Source: Chloromonas sp. AAM2
Taxonomy: Eukaryota; Chlorophyta; Chlorophyceae; Chlamydomonadales; Chlamydomonadaceae
Reading direction: 5' to 3'
Assembly (NCBI GenBank): GCA_004335635.1
Contig: QAXH01005457.1
Location: 1 to 51,017, forward strand
DNA length: 51,017 nucleotides
This document shows, in pieces, positions 10,656-20,639 of this stretch (position 1 is the first letter of the stretch; every line of letters begins with the position of its first letter). A program made the translations under genes and the position numbers. The notes under the pieces are model-generated. The model saw only the letters and a list, made by a program, of their open reading frames with translations, did not search any database and had not been told where the DNA came from.

Positions 10656-12267
10656 ATGTCAGAGGTGGAGCGTCACAGGGGGATCAGCATCCCGCTTCTG
10701 CGGGTGCCAATCCCCAACCCGTTGGCTTGGCTGCCACGCCCACGTCTGCTGGGCGGCCGCAAGCGCAACTTTGCTTCAACCAGCGTTTCCATGGGCGATT
10801 CAGTGCTGGGTACCTCAGTCACCGTCTCAGCAAGCAGCGCATCAGCTGGTGCAATGACAAGTGCCCCACCGGCCGCCCCACCACGTGTGCAGTTGAAGCC
10901 TGCCAGCGATGTCCTATGTGGTGCGCTGGCTCGCGCAGCATCCCAGTCCACCATTCACCCCTTGGACACACTGAAGGTCCGCATCCAAGCACGGCGCCAA
11001 TTCAGCAGCATGGCAGCAGTGTCAGCACCACCAGCAATGCCACCTGGCGTGTCCAAGATTGGCCAGCTAGTCCCACCCGTGGGCACAGCTCCACGCAGGC
11101 TTGATGCAAAGGAACTGGGCAAATCAGTGGTCAGCTTGTACAAGGGCGTGTTCGGCGCAGCCAGCGGGGCCGGCATTGCCATCGGCACCTACTTTGCCTT
11201 CTATGGCGCGGCATGCAACATCCTATCCACACGCACCACCATGCCAGCAAGCGGGGTGGCGTTTGTAGCCGGTGCAACAGCAGCAGTGGGCAGCTCAGTG
11301 GTCAAGGTTCCATTGGCAGTGTGCATTCGCAGCGTCCAGGCCGGCGTGTACCCTAACGTTTTCTCAGCTGCCAAGTCGATTGTGGGTGCTGTTGGGTACC
11401 GCGGCCTCTTCACCGGCTTCCTGCCCACGCTGCTGGAGGATGTTCCTGACATGGCCATCAAGTTTGCTGCATACGAGACCATGCGCTCGGTGAGCTGCAT
11501 TTAGGTCATCCTATGTGCGCTGGATGCTGAGGCAATTGCATGTCTGATCAGCAGATCTAAAGAGAGTGTTAGCTTCACTGGCACAGGACTCTTCACTGAC
11601 GCATAACTGGCTGGAGCTGATCTACTGTCTGCCGTGACGTGTTTTGCTTTCTGTGCGCTTGTTGACCGCATCAGCAAGGGTATTCTAGTAGCACCAGCAA
11701 TGCGTGACTTGGACTGAACAACTGTATTTGTCGCTTTTCGTGTTTTTGTTGCAGGTGCACTCGCGCTTTCACAAGGGTCGCTCTGCCAGTCCCCAGGAAG
11801 ACTTTGCCATGGGTGCTGTAGCCGGCTCCCTGGCCGCTGCTGCCACAACTCCGCTGGACGTCATCAAGACCAACATGATGTGCACAGCTGCCTCCCGGCC
11901 CTCTATGTCGGGGGCAATGCGCATGGTGTATTCCCAGGGTGGTGGTTCAGCATTCTTCCGTGGCATTGGCCCTCGTGCACTGTCAAACGGCATCAACTCA
12001 GCTGTCTTCTTTGCCTTCTTTGAGGCACTGCGTGGTGCTGTGGCCACAGCAGCCAAGCGCAAGCAGGCGATGGCGGCTGCAGGCCCTCAACCCCCTTTGC
12101 GCGCGATGATTTCGCCACAGCATTCGGGCAGGTCTCGCAATGGCCAGTCTGATGACATCATGGCAGAGGCCCAGCCAATGCTAGCGCTTGCTTCAGCCAC
12201 TGTGCGCCATGAGGAGCACAACAAGTGGAACAATGCACAGGCTGGGCAGCAGAAGCGGATCGAGTAA
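10656..12267 (+). CDS. Mitochondrial carrier-family (SLC25) transporter, 448 aa
   Basis: Two exons, 10656-11489 and 11755-12267, joined in phase 0 (GTGAGC...GTTGCAG). The start is the ATG giving MSEVERHRG; an in-frame TTG 45 bases upstream is not credible in a eukaryote. Three carrier repeats are visible. Repeat 1 has HPLDTLKVRIQ (P at 102) and repeat 3 has TPLDVIKTNM (P at 311). Repeat 2 has KVPLAVCIRSVQAG, where the usual acidic residue of the PX(D/E)XX(K/R) signature is missing. The motif LLEDVPDMAIKFAAYE after repeat 2 resembles S-adenosylmethionine carriers, so that substrate is possible but unproven. An 80-residue N-terminal extension (basic, then Ser/Ala-rich) could target an organelle, mitochondrion or plastid. 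The last 100 or so residues are a low-complexity tail. It is head to head with the arrestin gene. Confidence 0.85.
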
Positions 12268-12948
12268 GCAAGCCGCTCTTTTGGGTCGGAATAGGAGGCA
12301 GGCTGTGTTGAACTGGGGTCGAAGAGCACTGTCAAAGGCACGAAAAGAATGAGGGGTTGCACCGGCGTTTTGTGTAGAAAAACTCGTGTGCTGGTGGCGT
12401 GGGCTGAGCGAGTTTTGGCAAGCGCCACACCCTTTTGGTCTTTTTGTTGGTGGACGCGCGCATTCACAGTTGTTTGGAAGAACACATCAGTTTGTGTATC
12501 AGTTTGTGCCAGTTGTTGTCAAGTACAGCAGGGTCTTGAAGGCCCAAAGCATGGCTGCATATGTGCCCCCTGAGGGTTAGGCGGACGTATATTTTGCTGC
12601 AGGGACCCTGCTTTTAAGCCGCAAACTTGTTGTATTTGCTGGCTGAAATGACATTGTGTTGACTTGTCAGCATCGATGAACTTGGCAGCACAGCTGGACA
12701 CACCAGATTGTAGGGTGTGTTCACCAAGTCGTGCTTTTGTGTTGTCTGTTTAAGCCTTTGCCGCTTGTGATGTCACAATTGGTGGTCGATTTGCATGTGT
12801 TTTCAACGTGACAAAAGCAGAACTGTCGGGTTTCATGGTGTATTGCCCAGCGCTTTGAAGAGCTGCGTGCAAAAGTGTGAATGATTGGTGACTGTAACAC
12901 CACAACTGACTTAAGGGACTGACTGCGTCGGTAGCAATATCCGCCTCT

Positions 12949-12962
12949 GGGTGACGTCACCC
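12949..12962. other. 14-bp palindrome containing TGACGTCA
   Basis: GGGTGACGTCACCC is a perfect palindrome whose core is the CRE-type bZIP binding site. It lies about 680 bases downstream of the carrier stop codon, not next to any start codon I can define, so a regulatory role is only a possibility. Confidence 0.35.
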
Positions 12963-13677
12963 CTCAGTCTGGTGCATCATAGATTCTTCGGCAGCTTGGG
13001 TCAGCTATCAACTCACAGTCTGCAACTTTGGTCCCAATCTCATTGGGCAACATGCGCCAGCTAGCCATCGGTATAGAACAGAAAACTGAGGGACTTTCTT
13101 CGCAACAAAGGGATTACACCGGTGTGACATCCGCACTGCCACTCGCAGGCCACAACACAAGCACATAATCTGCAAGAGTAGACGGTACGTGGATTGGTCT
13201 GGGCCGCTCTTTGCACTTGTAAATGATTGCCTAGCTTGTTAGGCAACGTGAGCCTCTGCACTTGGCCTGTGTCCCTAGTCCTTTGAGCCAACAATCAATT
13301 CCAAAGGCCAAAGCAGCCTGAAGCACTTCATCAAAATCAATGGAGAGCTCATTGAGCAACATGTAACAATAATGAAGAAACCACGTACTCATGATGTGAG
13401 TGTGAGATCGCTTGGACCTGTAACTCTCAGAGTAACGTGTAACGTCAGAGTGTGAGTAACGCTTCTGACCTGTCAAATCCTCCCCTCATGTAAGGATTGC
13501 ACTGCCAATGCAGGCCCACACCACGTATGTGAAATGACTGCTCAAACATCAGTCCGGGTGAAAGTGTCCTTGACTGAGCGATGGAGCAGCACATGTACGC
13601 ATTTGCAAGCGGTTGCATACCATTGGGTTGGTCAGAGAGAGTTGGCGTGGTTGGATTAGTATGCCAGCCAAAAGAAA

Positions 13678-13696
13678 AGTTGTCTCTGAGACAACT
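13678..13696. repeat. 9-bp hairpin at the break of the viral-like fragment
   Basis: AGTTGTCTC, one base, then its exact reverse complement. It lies precisely where the Maverick-like reading frame ends and may mark a small insertion or excision footprint. Confidence 0.7.
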
Positions 13697-13850
13697 AGAA
13701 ACACCTGTCGTTCGTTATGTTTATCAGGGCCTTCTTGGTCGCCAGCTCCTTAGGCAGGGGTATGTAAGCCCTACCACCGACCAAGGGGTTGTATTGGCAC
13801 GTCTGCAATTGCATGCCACAGTATTCGATGAACCTGATGCTGTCCTTTGT
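13695..13850 (-). pseudogene. Maverick/Polinton-like (or related large DNA virus) protein fragment
   Basis: On the minus strand a short frame reads IRFIEYCGMQLQ, then NPLVGGRAYIPLPKELATKK, then ALINITNDRCF, and stops. This resembles a conserved motif I recall from N-terminal regions of Maverick/Polinton and adintovirus-type polymerase-B-associated proteins (a YIPLP followed by KKA.IN..N...CF). The match ends abruptly at CF, where a 19-base hairpin (13678-13696) introduces a stop. No other genes of such an element are visible, so this is a small dead relic. The identification rests on memory of the motif only. Confidence 0.4.
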
Positions 13851-15246
13851 TGTCTCCACTTGGCAAACATCTTTTTTTGGGCCGAGCAATTCCTTCCCAA
13901 CCACACAGCATACTGTCCCACAGTGACACACTCGTCAGAACAATGTGCAATAGAAGAATGTGCAATGATGGGCCAAGTCCAATTCTCAATTGGCTGAAAT
14001 GCGGCTCGCAATGCCAAAGCAACGTCAGGCGTGTTTGAATGGCACAAGCGAATCATAGTGATACAGCAGAACGGTATGGTATGAATACCAGAACTGGATA
14101 CAGATGTCCGTAATCCCTCACTGGTCCGAGATCACCACTGATTTATCAGAAGAATAATCGCAACTCTGTTCTCATGGCCTGGCCCAAAAGCTTATGTGCT
14201 GGTCACTCGTCACATCATGAATGACAGTATGTTGGTGACTACTAGGGACACACATATCCAGGGGTTGAGGGCTTCCTGGCACCCAGGCCATGCGCATGAA
14301 AAGCTGTGCAGCATGAATACAGAAGCATTGCGGGTCCGTACAATGCTCCAAAAAACAGAAAGATGTTTGCCAGTTCTGGGACAGTTCTTGCGTCTGATAC
14401 TCGAACGTCCTGTGGCGCCGCCTGTCCCAAACAATCTGACACAGTGAGTGTGAGAACCGCACACACCGCAGTATACCCAATCACACCTTGCAACTACAAC
14501 ACCCATCACCAACACTGGTTCCTGGTGGTATTCCCAGGAATTGTCCCAGAACCGGCAATCTCTCCAACCTGGTGCCTACAACCTGTGATTTGGTCTGTTG
14601 CCTGGCGCATGTCTCAGCGCCATCTGCCTAACCTCACATGGGTGCATCAGTCACAGCACTTGACCCAGTCTTCTCAGCGTGTGATGGTGATTGCGTAAGC
14701 ACGCCCAGCAGCACGCAGCTAGCAAACATTGCAAAGCACGGGTCTCATGCCAGTGTTAGTGCCTGGGGCCTGTCTATCCGCCCGACCTAAGGCTGCAGAG
14801 CCGGTAGCATGTCTAAAGCGGTCTGCAAGCGCACGCCTACTAACATAAGGCCATGAATGCTGGACTCAAGCGGCTTTCCCTCCTGCATGCCACCTCACTG
14901 GGTTTGCAGACATGGCCAATTCCTGGACTGGAATGCCGGCGTGCCCATGCTGGGCCGCTTGGTCCTAGCATCGGCTTGGTGGCTTGAAACACCAGTGCAC
15001 ATAAGGCAACGCGTGCACAGCGTCATGCAGGCCTGCTTGTGTGCCGGGAGGCTGAACACATGCCTCCACAACCGTAGAAAGAATCCACCAAACATCTGGC
15101 AGGCAGGTGTGGTGCAAACCAGCAAACTGCACAACGCCTGGCTACCAGATGCATTAGCGAATGACCACTGTGTCCATCCGGGAACGGAACAGTGCGGTGT
15201 GACTCAGTGCCCATGGCTGTGCTGATCATTCATGCGCCTGAGCGCA

Positions 15247-18200
15247 TTACTGCTGGGCTTGCAACCGTGCCGGCCTCCTGTGCTCTCCCATTGCAACTCC
15301 CAACAGCCCCCTGACAATGCCCCCTGCTGCACCCACCACATAGCACATGCTCGGCGGCATCAACAGGAAAGCGGTGAAGCCAGCCGCACTAGCCACACAC
15401 GAGACTCCGCTGGCCACTCCTGCTGACACAGCAGCTGCTCCGCTGTATGCTGTGGCTGCCAACCCCTGCACCGCCTCATGCCCTTGCTTCAAGCATGCAG
15501 TAGGAATGGTCACCGCAGCCTCTGTGCATGCTGCCACCGCCCCGGCCACACCCCATGCACCAGCCATGAGGGTACCAGTAGTGGCAGTCACTCCTGCTGT
15601 GACGGTCTGGACGGCTAGTTCAGCCTGTGCTGTGGCGGCGGCCACAGCTGCTGCAGGACCAGCCTTCATTGCGGTTATGGTCGCTCCTGCCCGCTCCAAA
15701 ACAGCCACGATGGCGGTTTCTGCCCCAGCCAGAGCCCAGTCCGTAGCCACTGCTCCCAACTCGGACCACACGTCGGGCCGTGTCTCCGGCACTCCCCACA
15801 GGCCATCCGTTCCCCTTTGGGCCGCTAACACCACACTGCGTGTCTCAGGCGGGACGGCAACAGGCCAAGTCACTGCATTGCGCCTGCAGCCACCGCATCT
15901 TGCCTTGGACGCACGTTTGATGAGACCGGACAGTGTCCTGGCGCTCAACCCTTGCTGCCTGACCGATGCCAAAGCATCGGCAACTGGTGCCAGGCTTGTC
16001 TGCACGAGCTTGGTGATGTGCTGCTTCTGGCTGATGAGCAGGAGCTCAGACGGTGGGACTTGCTCCAACAACGCAATTGTTTGGTCAATCAGGTGCTGAA
16101 CGGGCATGCCTGTTGCCTCACTTGGGCTGGTAGCATCCACCCGGCTGCAGCAGGTGCTGTCCTGACTATTCGCCCCATGGCTGCTGCTGTTGCTGCTGTC
16201 CTGGCTAATAGCCCCGCAGCTGCTGCCAGCCTTGCCGGGTTGTGCTTCACATCTGCCGCAGCTGCTGCCCTCACTACCCACGCCAGCCGCACTAGAAGCC
16301 CAGGTGCTGCAGCTGCCGTCATCACTGCTGGCACCACCCTCACTAGCGCTGCAGCTATCTTCCTCATCAGCTTCATTTATGGCCATCAGGCCATGGCCAT
16401 TTGGCCGGTTGGAAAGTGATAGCTGTGTGGCTTGCATTGATGATGGCGGGTCTAGTGAAAATGGGAACGGGTTGGTGTTGGTGGGGGTGAATGCGTACCG
16501 GGTCATCAGGCCTTTGAGTGTTTGCATCAGCGTCTCGGCGTCCTGCACAACGGGATAATGCATGGGCGTGAGTTGAATGCAATTACAGTTTTTTTTATGA
16601 TGATTGTTTTTATGATCATGCTAGTGAACAAAGCTAATAGAAGGGCTCAAATTCGCATGTTGGCAGGGGTTGGTTAGCAGGCTGGATTTGGTGCTGCACG
16701 CTGGCCAAGAGGCACTGCTTGCTGTGTTCCCATGCCACAAGACTTGAGCATGTGCATGCCTTTGTATCCGTGGTCCTCGAGCCTTTGCTTTGTGTAGTGC
16801 GCACCTATCACCACATACATTGATGTGCCCATCACTGAGCCCTCAATTTAGCCCAACTGTGCACCCAACTGTCCCGCTGCCTGCATCAGCTTCTCTGCAG
16901 TTGTGGCGGGTTTTTCGTTTGCTCTCCTTGATACATCTCGCCTTGTACGCCGCATTCTTCAGCCTCACGCACTTCGCCACATGCACTCACCTTGCACTGC
17001 ATGAGCTTATCGCCTGCTTGAAGGATTGCCGCTGCCAGCACGTACAGCGGTGCAATCGGATGGGACGCCAAGAAAAAGTCGAAGAGGCGCGCCACCACGC
17101 GCAGATCGCGCGCATCGTGCGAGAACCACGACAGCAGCCAGGCGACTGCGAAGCCACTGGGCAGCACTCCAGAGTTCTCCAGGAATCTTCCCAGCTGGGG
17201 GTTGATGCGGCCGACGAGCGGGTACAGCACAGAAAGCACCTGTGGCGGGCACAGTGAGCAAGGAAGGGTTGGGTAAACATTGGCCGTCATTTGCCATTCA
17301 AAACTTGGCTCAAGTTGATTAGTGTGACTGGATCTCCACAGACACTCCACGCCCATGCTCACACAGTGCATCACAACAATGTCAACTGACCCATGCACAC
17401 GCACCTCAAGTACTGGTTCCAAGGTTGGGCGAGTGAAGTCCCTCAACTGGCACACTGCCAGTTTGCTGAAGACGTGAAAAGCCTCCTCTTCTGAGCCCAG
17501 CACCACCAGCAGCACGCTTGCCAGGCTGTGCAGGCCCTGAGTGTAGTGCACTTGTTCTGAACGTCCCACTGTGGCACTCAGCACACGGCTGAGCTGGGCG
17601 CGCATGGCAGGTAGCTGCTTTGGTGAGCAGGCGGAGAAGAAGTGGGACCTGAGAGGCATGTGACGTGCATGGGCAAATGGCATGGTGTGAGTAAGCAGCA
17701 GGCAGGCAGGCAGCCTTACACAGATCAGGCATGGGTACAGGAGTCATGTAGCATGGTATGCATCGTAGAGCATTGTTGGCACAGTGTCAGACAAGCCTTT
17801 AAGGCTTGAAACCCTAACCCTAACTTTAACCCTAACCCTAACCCTAACCCTAACCCTAACCTTGCATGAGACCTTTGAGAGTATGGTTCATTTCAATATG
17901 GAACCAGGTCAGTGTGGTTCCACGTCTTGATGGTAGAGCCACACTCACCATGCACATCAGGACAAAAGTGACCATGGCACAAGTAAAGCGCAACGTGCAT
18001 GTGCATGTGGTGGGTGGCCATATCTGGCATGTGCGCAAGCGTGGCCTCTTCCCGCCCGCCAGTTGTGGTACACATATGTCCTTTTTCTTACCTGGCCACG
18101 TCATTCTGCAAAGTTACAATGTCCTTCTGAGGCTTGGCTGCCAAATGCTCGTACTCCTGGTCACTGATAACAGCCCCAGCCGGAACGCCTGCCAGGCAAG

Positions 18201-19086
18201 CCCAATTCAACTTCCGCTGAAACTCGTCCAGGCCATGCATGGTCGCACGCCACTGCATGTCCCAAAGGTGCTGCAGGCAACGAACAGGCTGGCACGGAGG
18301 GTTGGTGCATGGAGCATTTTGGATTGATAGGTCAGGCCATGCGAATGCATGGGCATGCCATGTGGGTCATGGCATTAACTTGGACGAACAGCTGCCGAAT
18401 GCAAGCCTTGGACAGCCCGTCAAATAGAGACTGCAAGGGACCTGGTGCATGTTGGCGTCCAAGGCAAGGCCAAGCAGTGCATTTTCCTGCCATGTCGGAA
18501 TGCCGCGCTACGTGCGGATAGCTGGTGGCTAGGCGTCGCGAAGTATTGCAGCCTGCCGAGTGCAAGGCACGCTGATAGAGTGTCAGCCTCACCTCGCTGT
18601 CGGATACCATGGCATTCGCCTGTTTGGCGCACTGAATTGATTGCTCTTGTGCCTGGCGAAACAGCGAAGCTGCAACATTCTGGTTTGCAGAGGACTTGCA
18701 AACGTGGTACAGAATGGCGCTCCACTGCTGTGAGGTAAAATCCTCGGTTGGCAAGTCGCCAAGCAAATCATGGATGTCCCGGTCACTGTCTGTTGTACCA
18801 GCGCTGCTCTGGAATGGAAGGTTGGCCCGACTGGGAGCGACCTGCAAGCAGCATCCAAGAAGACACAATAATGATAATCAGAAAACGCATTGATTCAAGC
18901 CTATAGCCTGCACAGCGCATGTTTGTGCGGGCGCTGCAGGGGTGGTTCGTGAAAGCGGGTCGGATTACACAGGAACACGCTCACCGATTCAAGCATCAAG
19001 CCAGATGAAGCATTGTCTTTTCTCCTGAAACCATTGTCTGCTTGTGACTCTGGCAATCGGGTTGCAGTCACGATGCAAGCTGCCAT
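15247..19086 (-). CDS. TBC1D20-like Rab GTPase-activating protein, 772 aa
   Basis: Six exons (minus): 19086-18985, 18841-18593, 18270-18092, 17648-17405, 17239-16991, 16542-15247; all phases join. The TBC core matches TBC1D20/Gyp8: QRKLNWACLAGV, then the arginine finger in NDVARS (R177), the glutamine finger in HYTQGLHS (Q214), then AVAWLLSWFSHDARD and ARLFDFFLASHPIAPLYVLA. After the core, LLEQVPPSELL matches the family's conserved C-terminal helix motif. A C-terminal hydrophobic stretch (about 720-760, with FTAFLLMP) fits the ER membrane anchor of this family. Known TBC1D20 inactivates Rab1 at the ER. Both catalytic residues are present, so activity is expected. The protein is nearly twice the length of the human one because of a Ser/Gly-rich insert after the TBC core and a long Ala-rich stretch before the anchor. 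Intron 3 holds a telomere-like array. Confidence 0.88.
17792..17862 (-). repeat. Interstitial telomere-like array (TTAGGG)n with flanking hairpin
   Basis: From 17810 to 17862 the + strand reads about eight copies of CCCTAA, one degenerate (CTTTAA). Immediately to the left, 17792-17808 is a hairpin of CAAGCCTT, one base, AAGGCTTG. The array lies inside intron 3 of the TBC1D20-like gene and reads TTAGGG on the gene's sense strand. Such arrays usually arise by telomerase action at a repaired break. Confidence 0.92.
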
Positions 19087-20639
19087 TCCCGCTGAGTGTA
19101 CGTTGGAATCGCGTAGCTAAGCACAGTCGACTGATTATGTCGGACAAGCAAGGCGGTGTTGGAATGAACCCCATGCAGACGGCCGTTTCTGGCTCACAAT
19201 TTTGTGTAACCAGACCACCCCGACCGTCACCCAACCAGACCTTGTTGCAAACACGATATGGTCATCGCTGGGTCCTGGCATGCCGGCTGCAAGTTAACCT
19301 GTCCGGCACCATGCACCTCACATCACCCTCGTGAAGCATCAGCCCTTAATAACATGACACTGCAACCAGACACTGCAACCAGTAGCCAAGCGATTCTGCT
19401 GAGTTCCCTGGCTTCAATCAGATGCCCTATCCACCCTGCATAGCCCACAAGAATCTTATCCAACTCTTGTCCTTCCCGTCCAGGGCGGTCTGTGCACAGC
19501 TCTGACTGATGGCCTGGCCCAGGAGGGCACACATCCTACTCTGGTGTGCCCATGCTGCCTGACCTCTGGTCGCTGGTGATGCATCCTGTTGGGAGCGGTC
19601 ACCGTTATTTGCGAGAAGGCAGAAGTCATTGCAGAGCTCGGTTCAGTGTGGCACTGTATTGCTGCTGCATGCATTTTGGTCAAAACGCAGAGGGGCTGGC
19701 CTTCCATTGGGCTCATGCCGTGCCACACAACAAGCAAAGAGCAGCAGCCGACGTTGAAACACGGACTGGAATGAAGTCATGACTGAATGAAATTTACATG
19801 AATGACTTGAGGCACCTTCGCGCCAAGTTGACTGGGCCCCGTCGTTGTGTTACTCTCATGCATACGTGCCTGGGCTTTTATAGTTTGTGGCTATTCAAAA
19901 TAAGAACCACAACAACCCCCACCCACAACGTCCACGCAAAACCCACACTCAAACACTATATCCTGTGCCTGGGCAGTCAGTGCGACTCAACGCCTTGCGT
20001 ATGATCTCATTGCACATCGATTTGCCACTGCAGTACATGAATGTCCATGTCATCGCCAGAGGAGTGCATACAAAAGGGCATACCAGCCACATGCCAAGGC
20101 TTACTGATTGAAAGCCATGGCACTTAGGACATGCTATGTGGTACGGCCACCATTGCCCTCAGCTCAATTGAGTCACCTGACACAGCCATCAGCGAAGGCA
20201 TACAAACAGCTGTGCACGCCTTTTCTTGCTTCGTTTCAGCTGGCTGTGCTCCTGCCTCATCTGCCTCAGCAAACCTCATCCAGCAGGACACTGTCATCAT
20301 GTAAGAGCAATCGCCAGTCTGTTGCGGGCCTTGGTGTTAATGCTGCCCAATAAAGACCATGTGTGCTCGCTGGCAACGCATAGACAGCAGAGAGGGCTAG
20401 CTGTGAGTATGATCCCTTGCCACAGGCCTGCCGCCACTGTAGCTGCTGTACACAGCGTTGAATGTAATTGCCACTGCTGGATGTTCTGATTTGATGCACG
20501 ATGTGGGTGGGGGCTGGTGTGGGCCAGCAGGCTACGAATGGTACCAGTGAGTTGGCTTTCATCTGATTGCCCAAATCATCACCAGAAGCTGCCGTCCCGG
20601 AACTGGATCACTCTGTGTCACACGCATGATGCTGACTGG
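19087..20639. other. Intergenic region with hAT relic
   Basis: Lies between the 5' end of the TBC gene and the 3' end of the GT77 gene; both are on the minus strand. Apart from the hAT fragment at 20236-20376 and a preceding stretch similar to 5390-5430 (sharing ATACAAAAGGGCAT), I see no coding signal. The promoter of the TBC gene should lie just above 19086. Confidence 0.5.
20236..20376 (-). pseudogene. hAT transposase C-terminal fragment, copy 2
   Basis: Read on the minus strand it encodes SEHTWSLLGSI, then TKARNRLAIAL, and then a stop, matching the fragment at 5565-5810. About 60 bases present in copy 1 (the EKLLFIRGNS segment) are deleted here. It has the same orientation as copy 1, 14.7 kb away. 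A dead remnant of the same element family. Confidence 0.7.

Larger units (their letters stand above)
12268..15246. other. Intergenic region with a decayed viral/Maverick-like fragment
   Basis: About 3 kb between the carrier stop codon and the convergent stop of the TBC gene. The only protein-like signal is the fragment at 13700-13850. A 14-bp palindrome lies at 12949-12962. Other open frames are short, in conflicting frames, and show no recognisable domain. Confidence 0.5.

Noticed and set aside
13581..13997. 138-aa plus-strand frame
   Set aside because: The opposite strand carries the Maverick-like motif; this frame has no features of its own.
15347..16099. 250-aa plus-strand open frame opposite the last TBC exon
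   Set aside because: It is antisense to a well-supported exon; the Ala-rich composition of the real protein leaves the opposite frame open. No family motif.
17810..17862. Telomere array as the chromosome end
   Set aside because: Coding exons of one gene continue on both sides, so it is interstitial.
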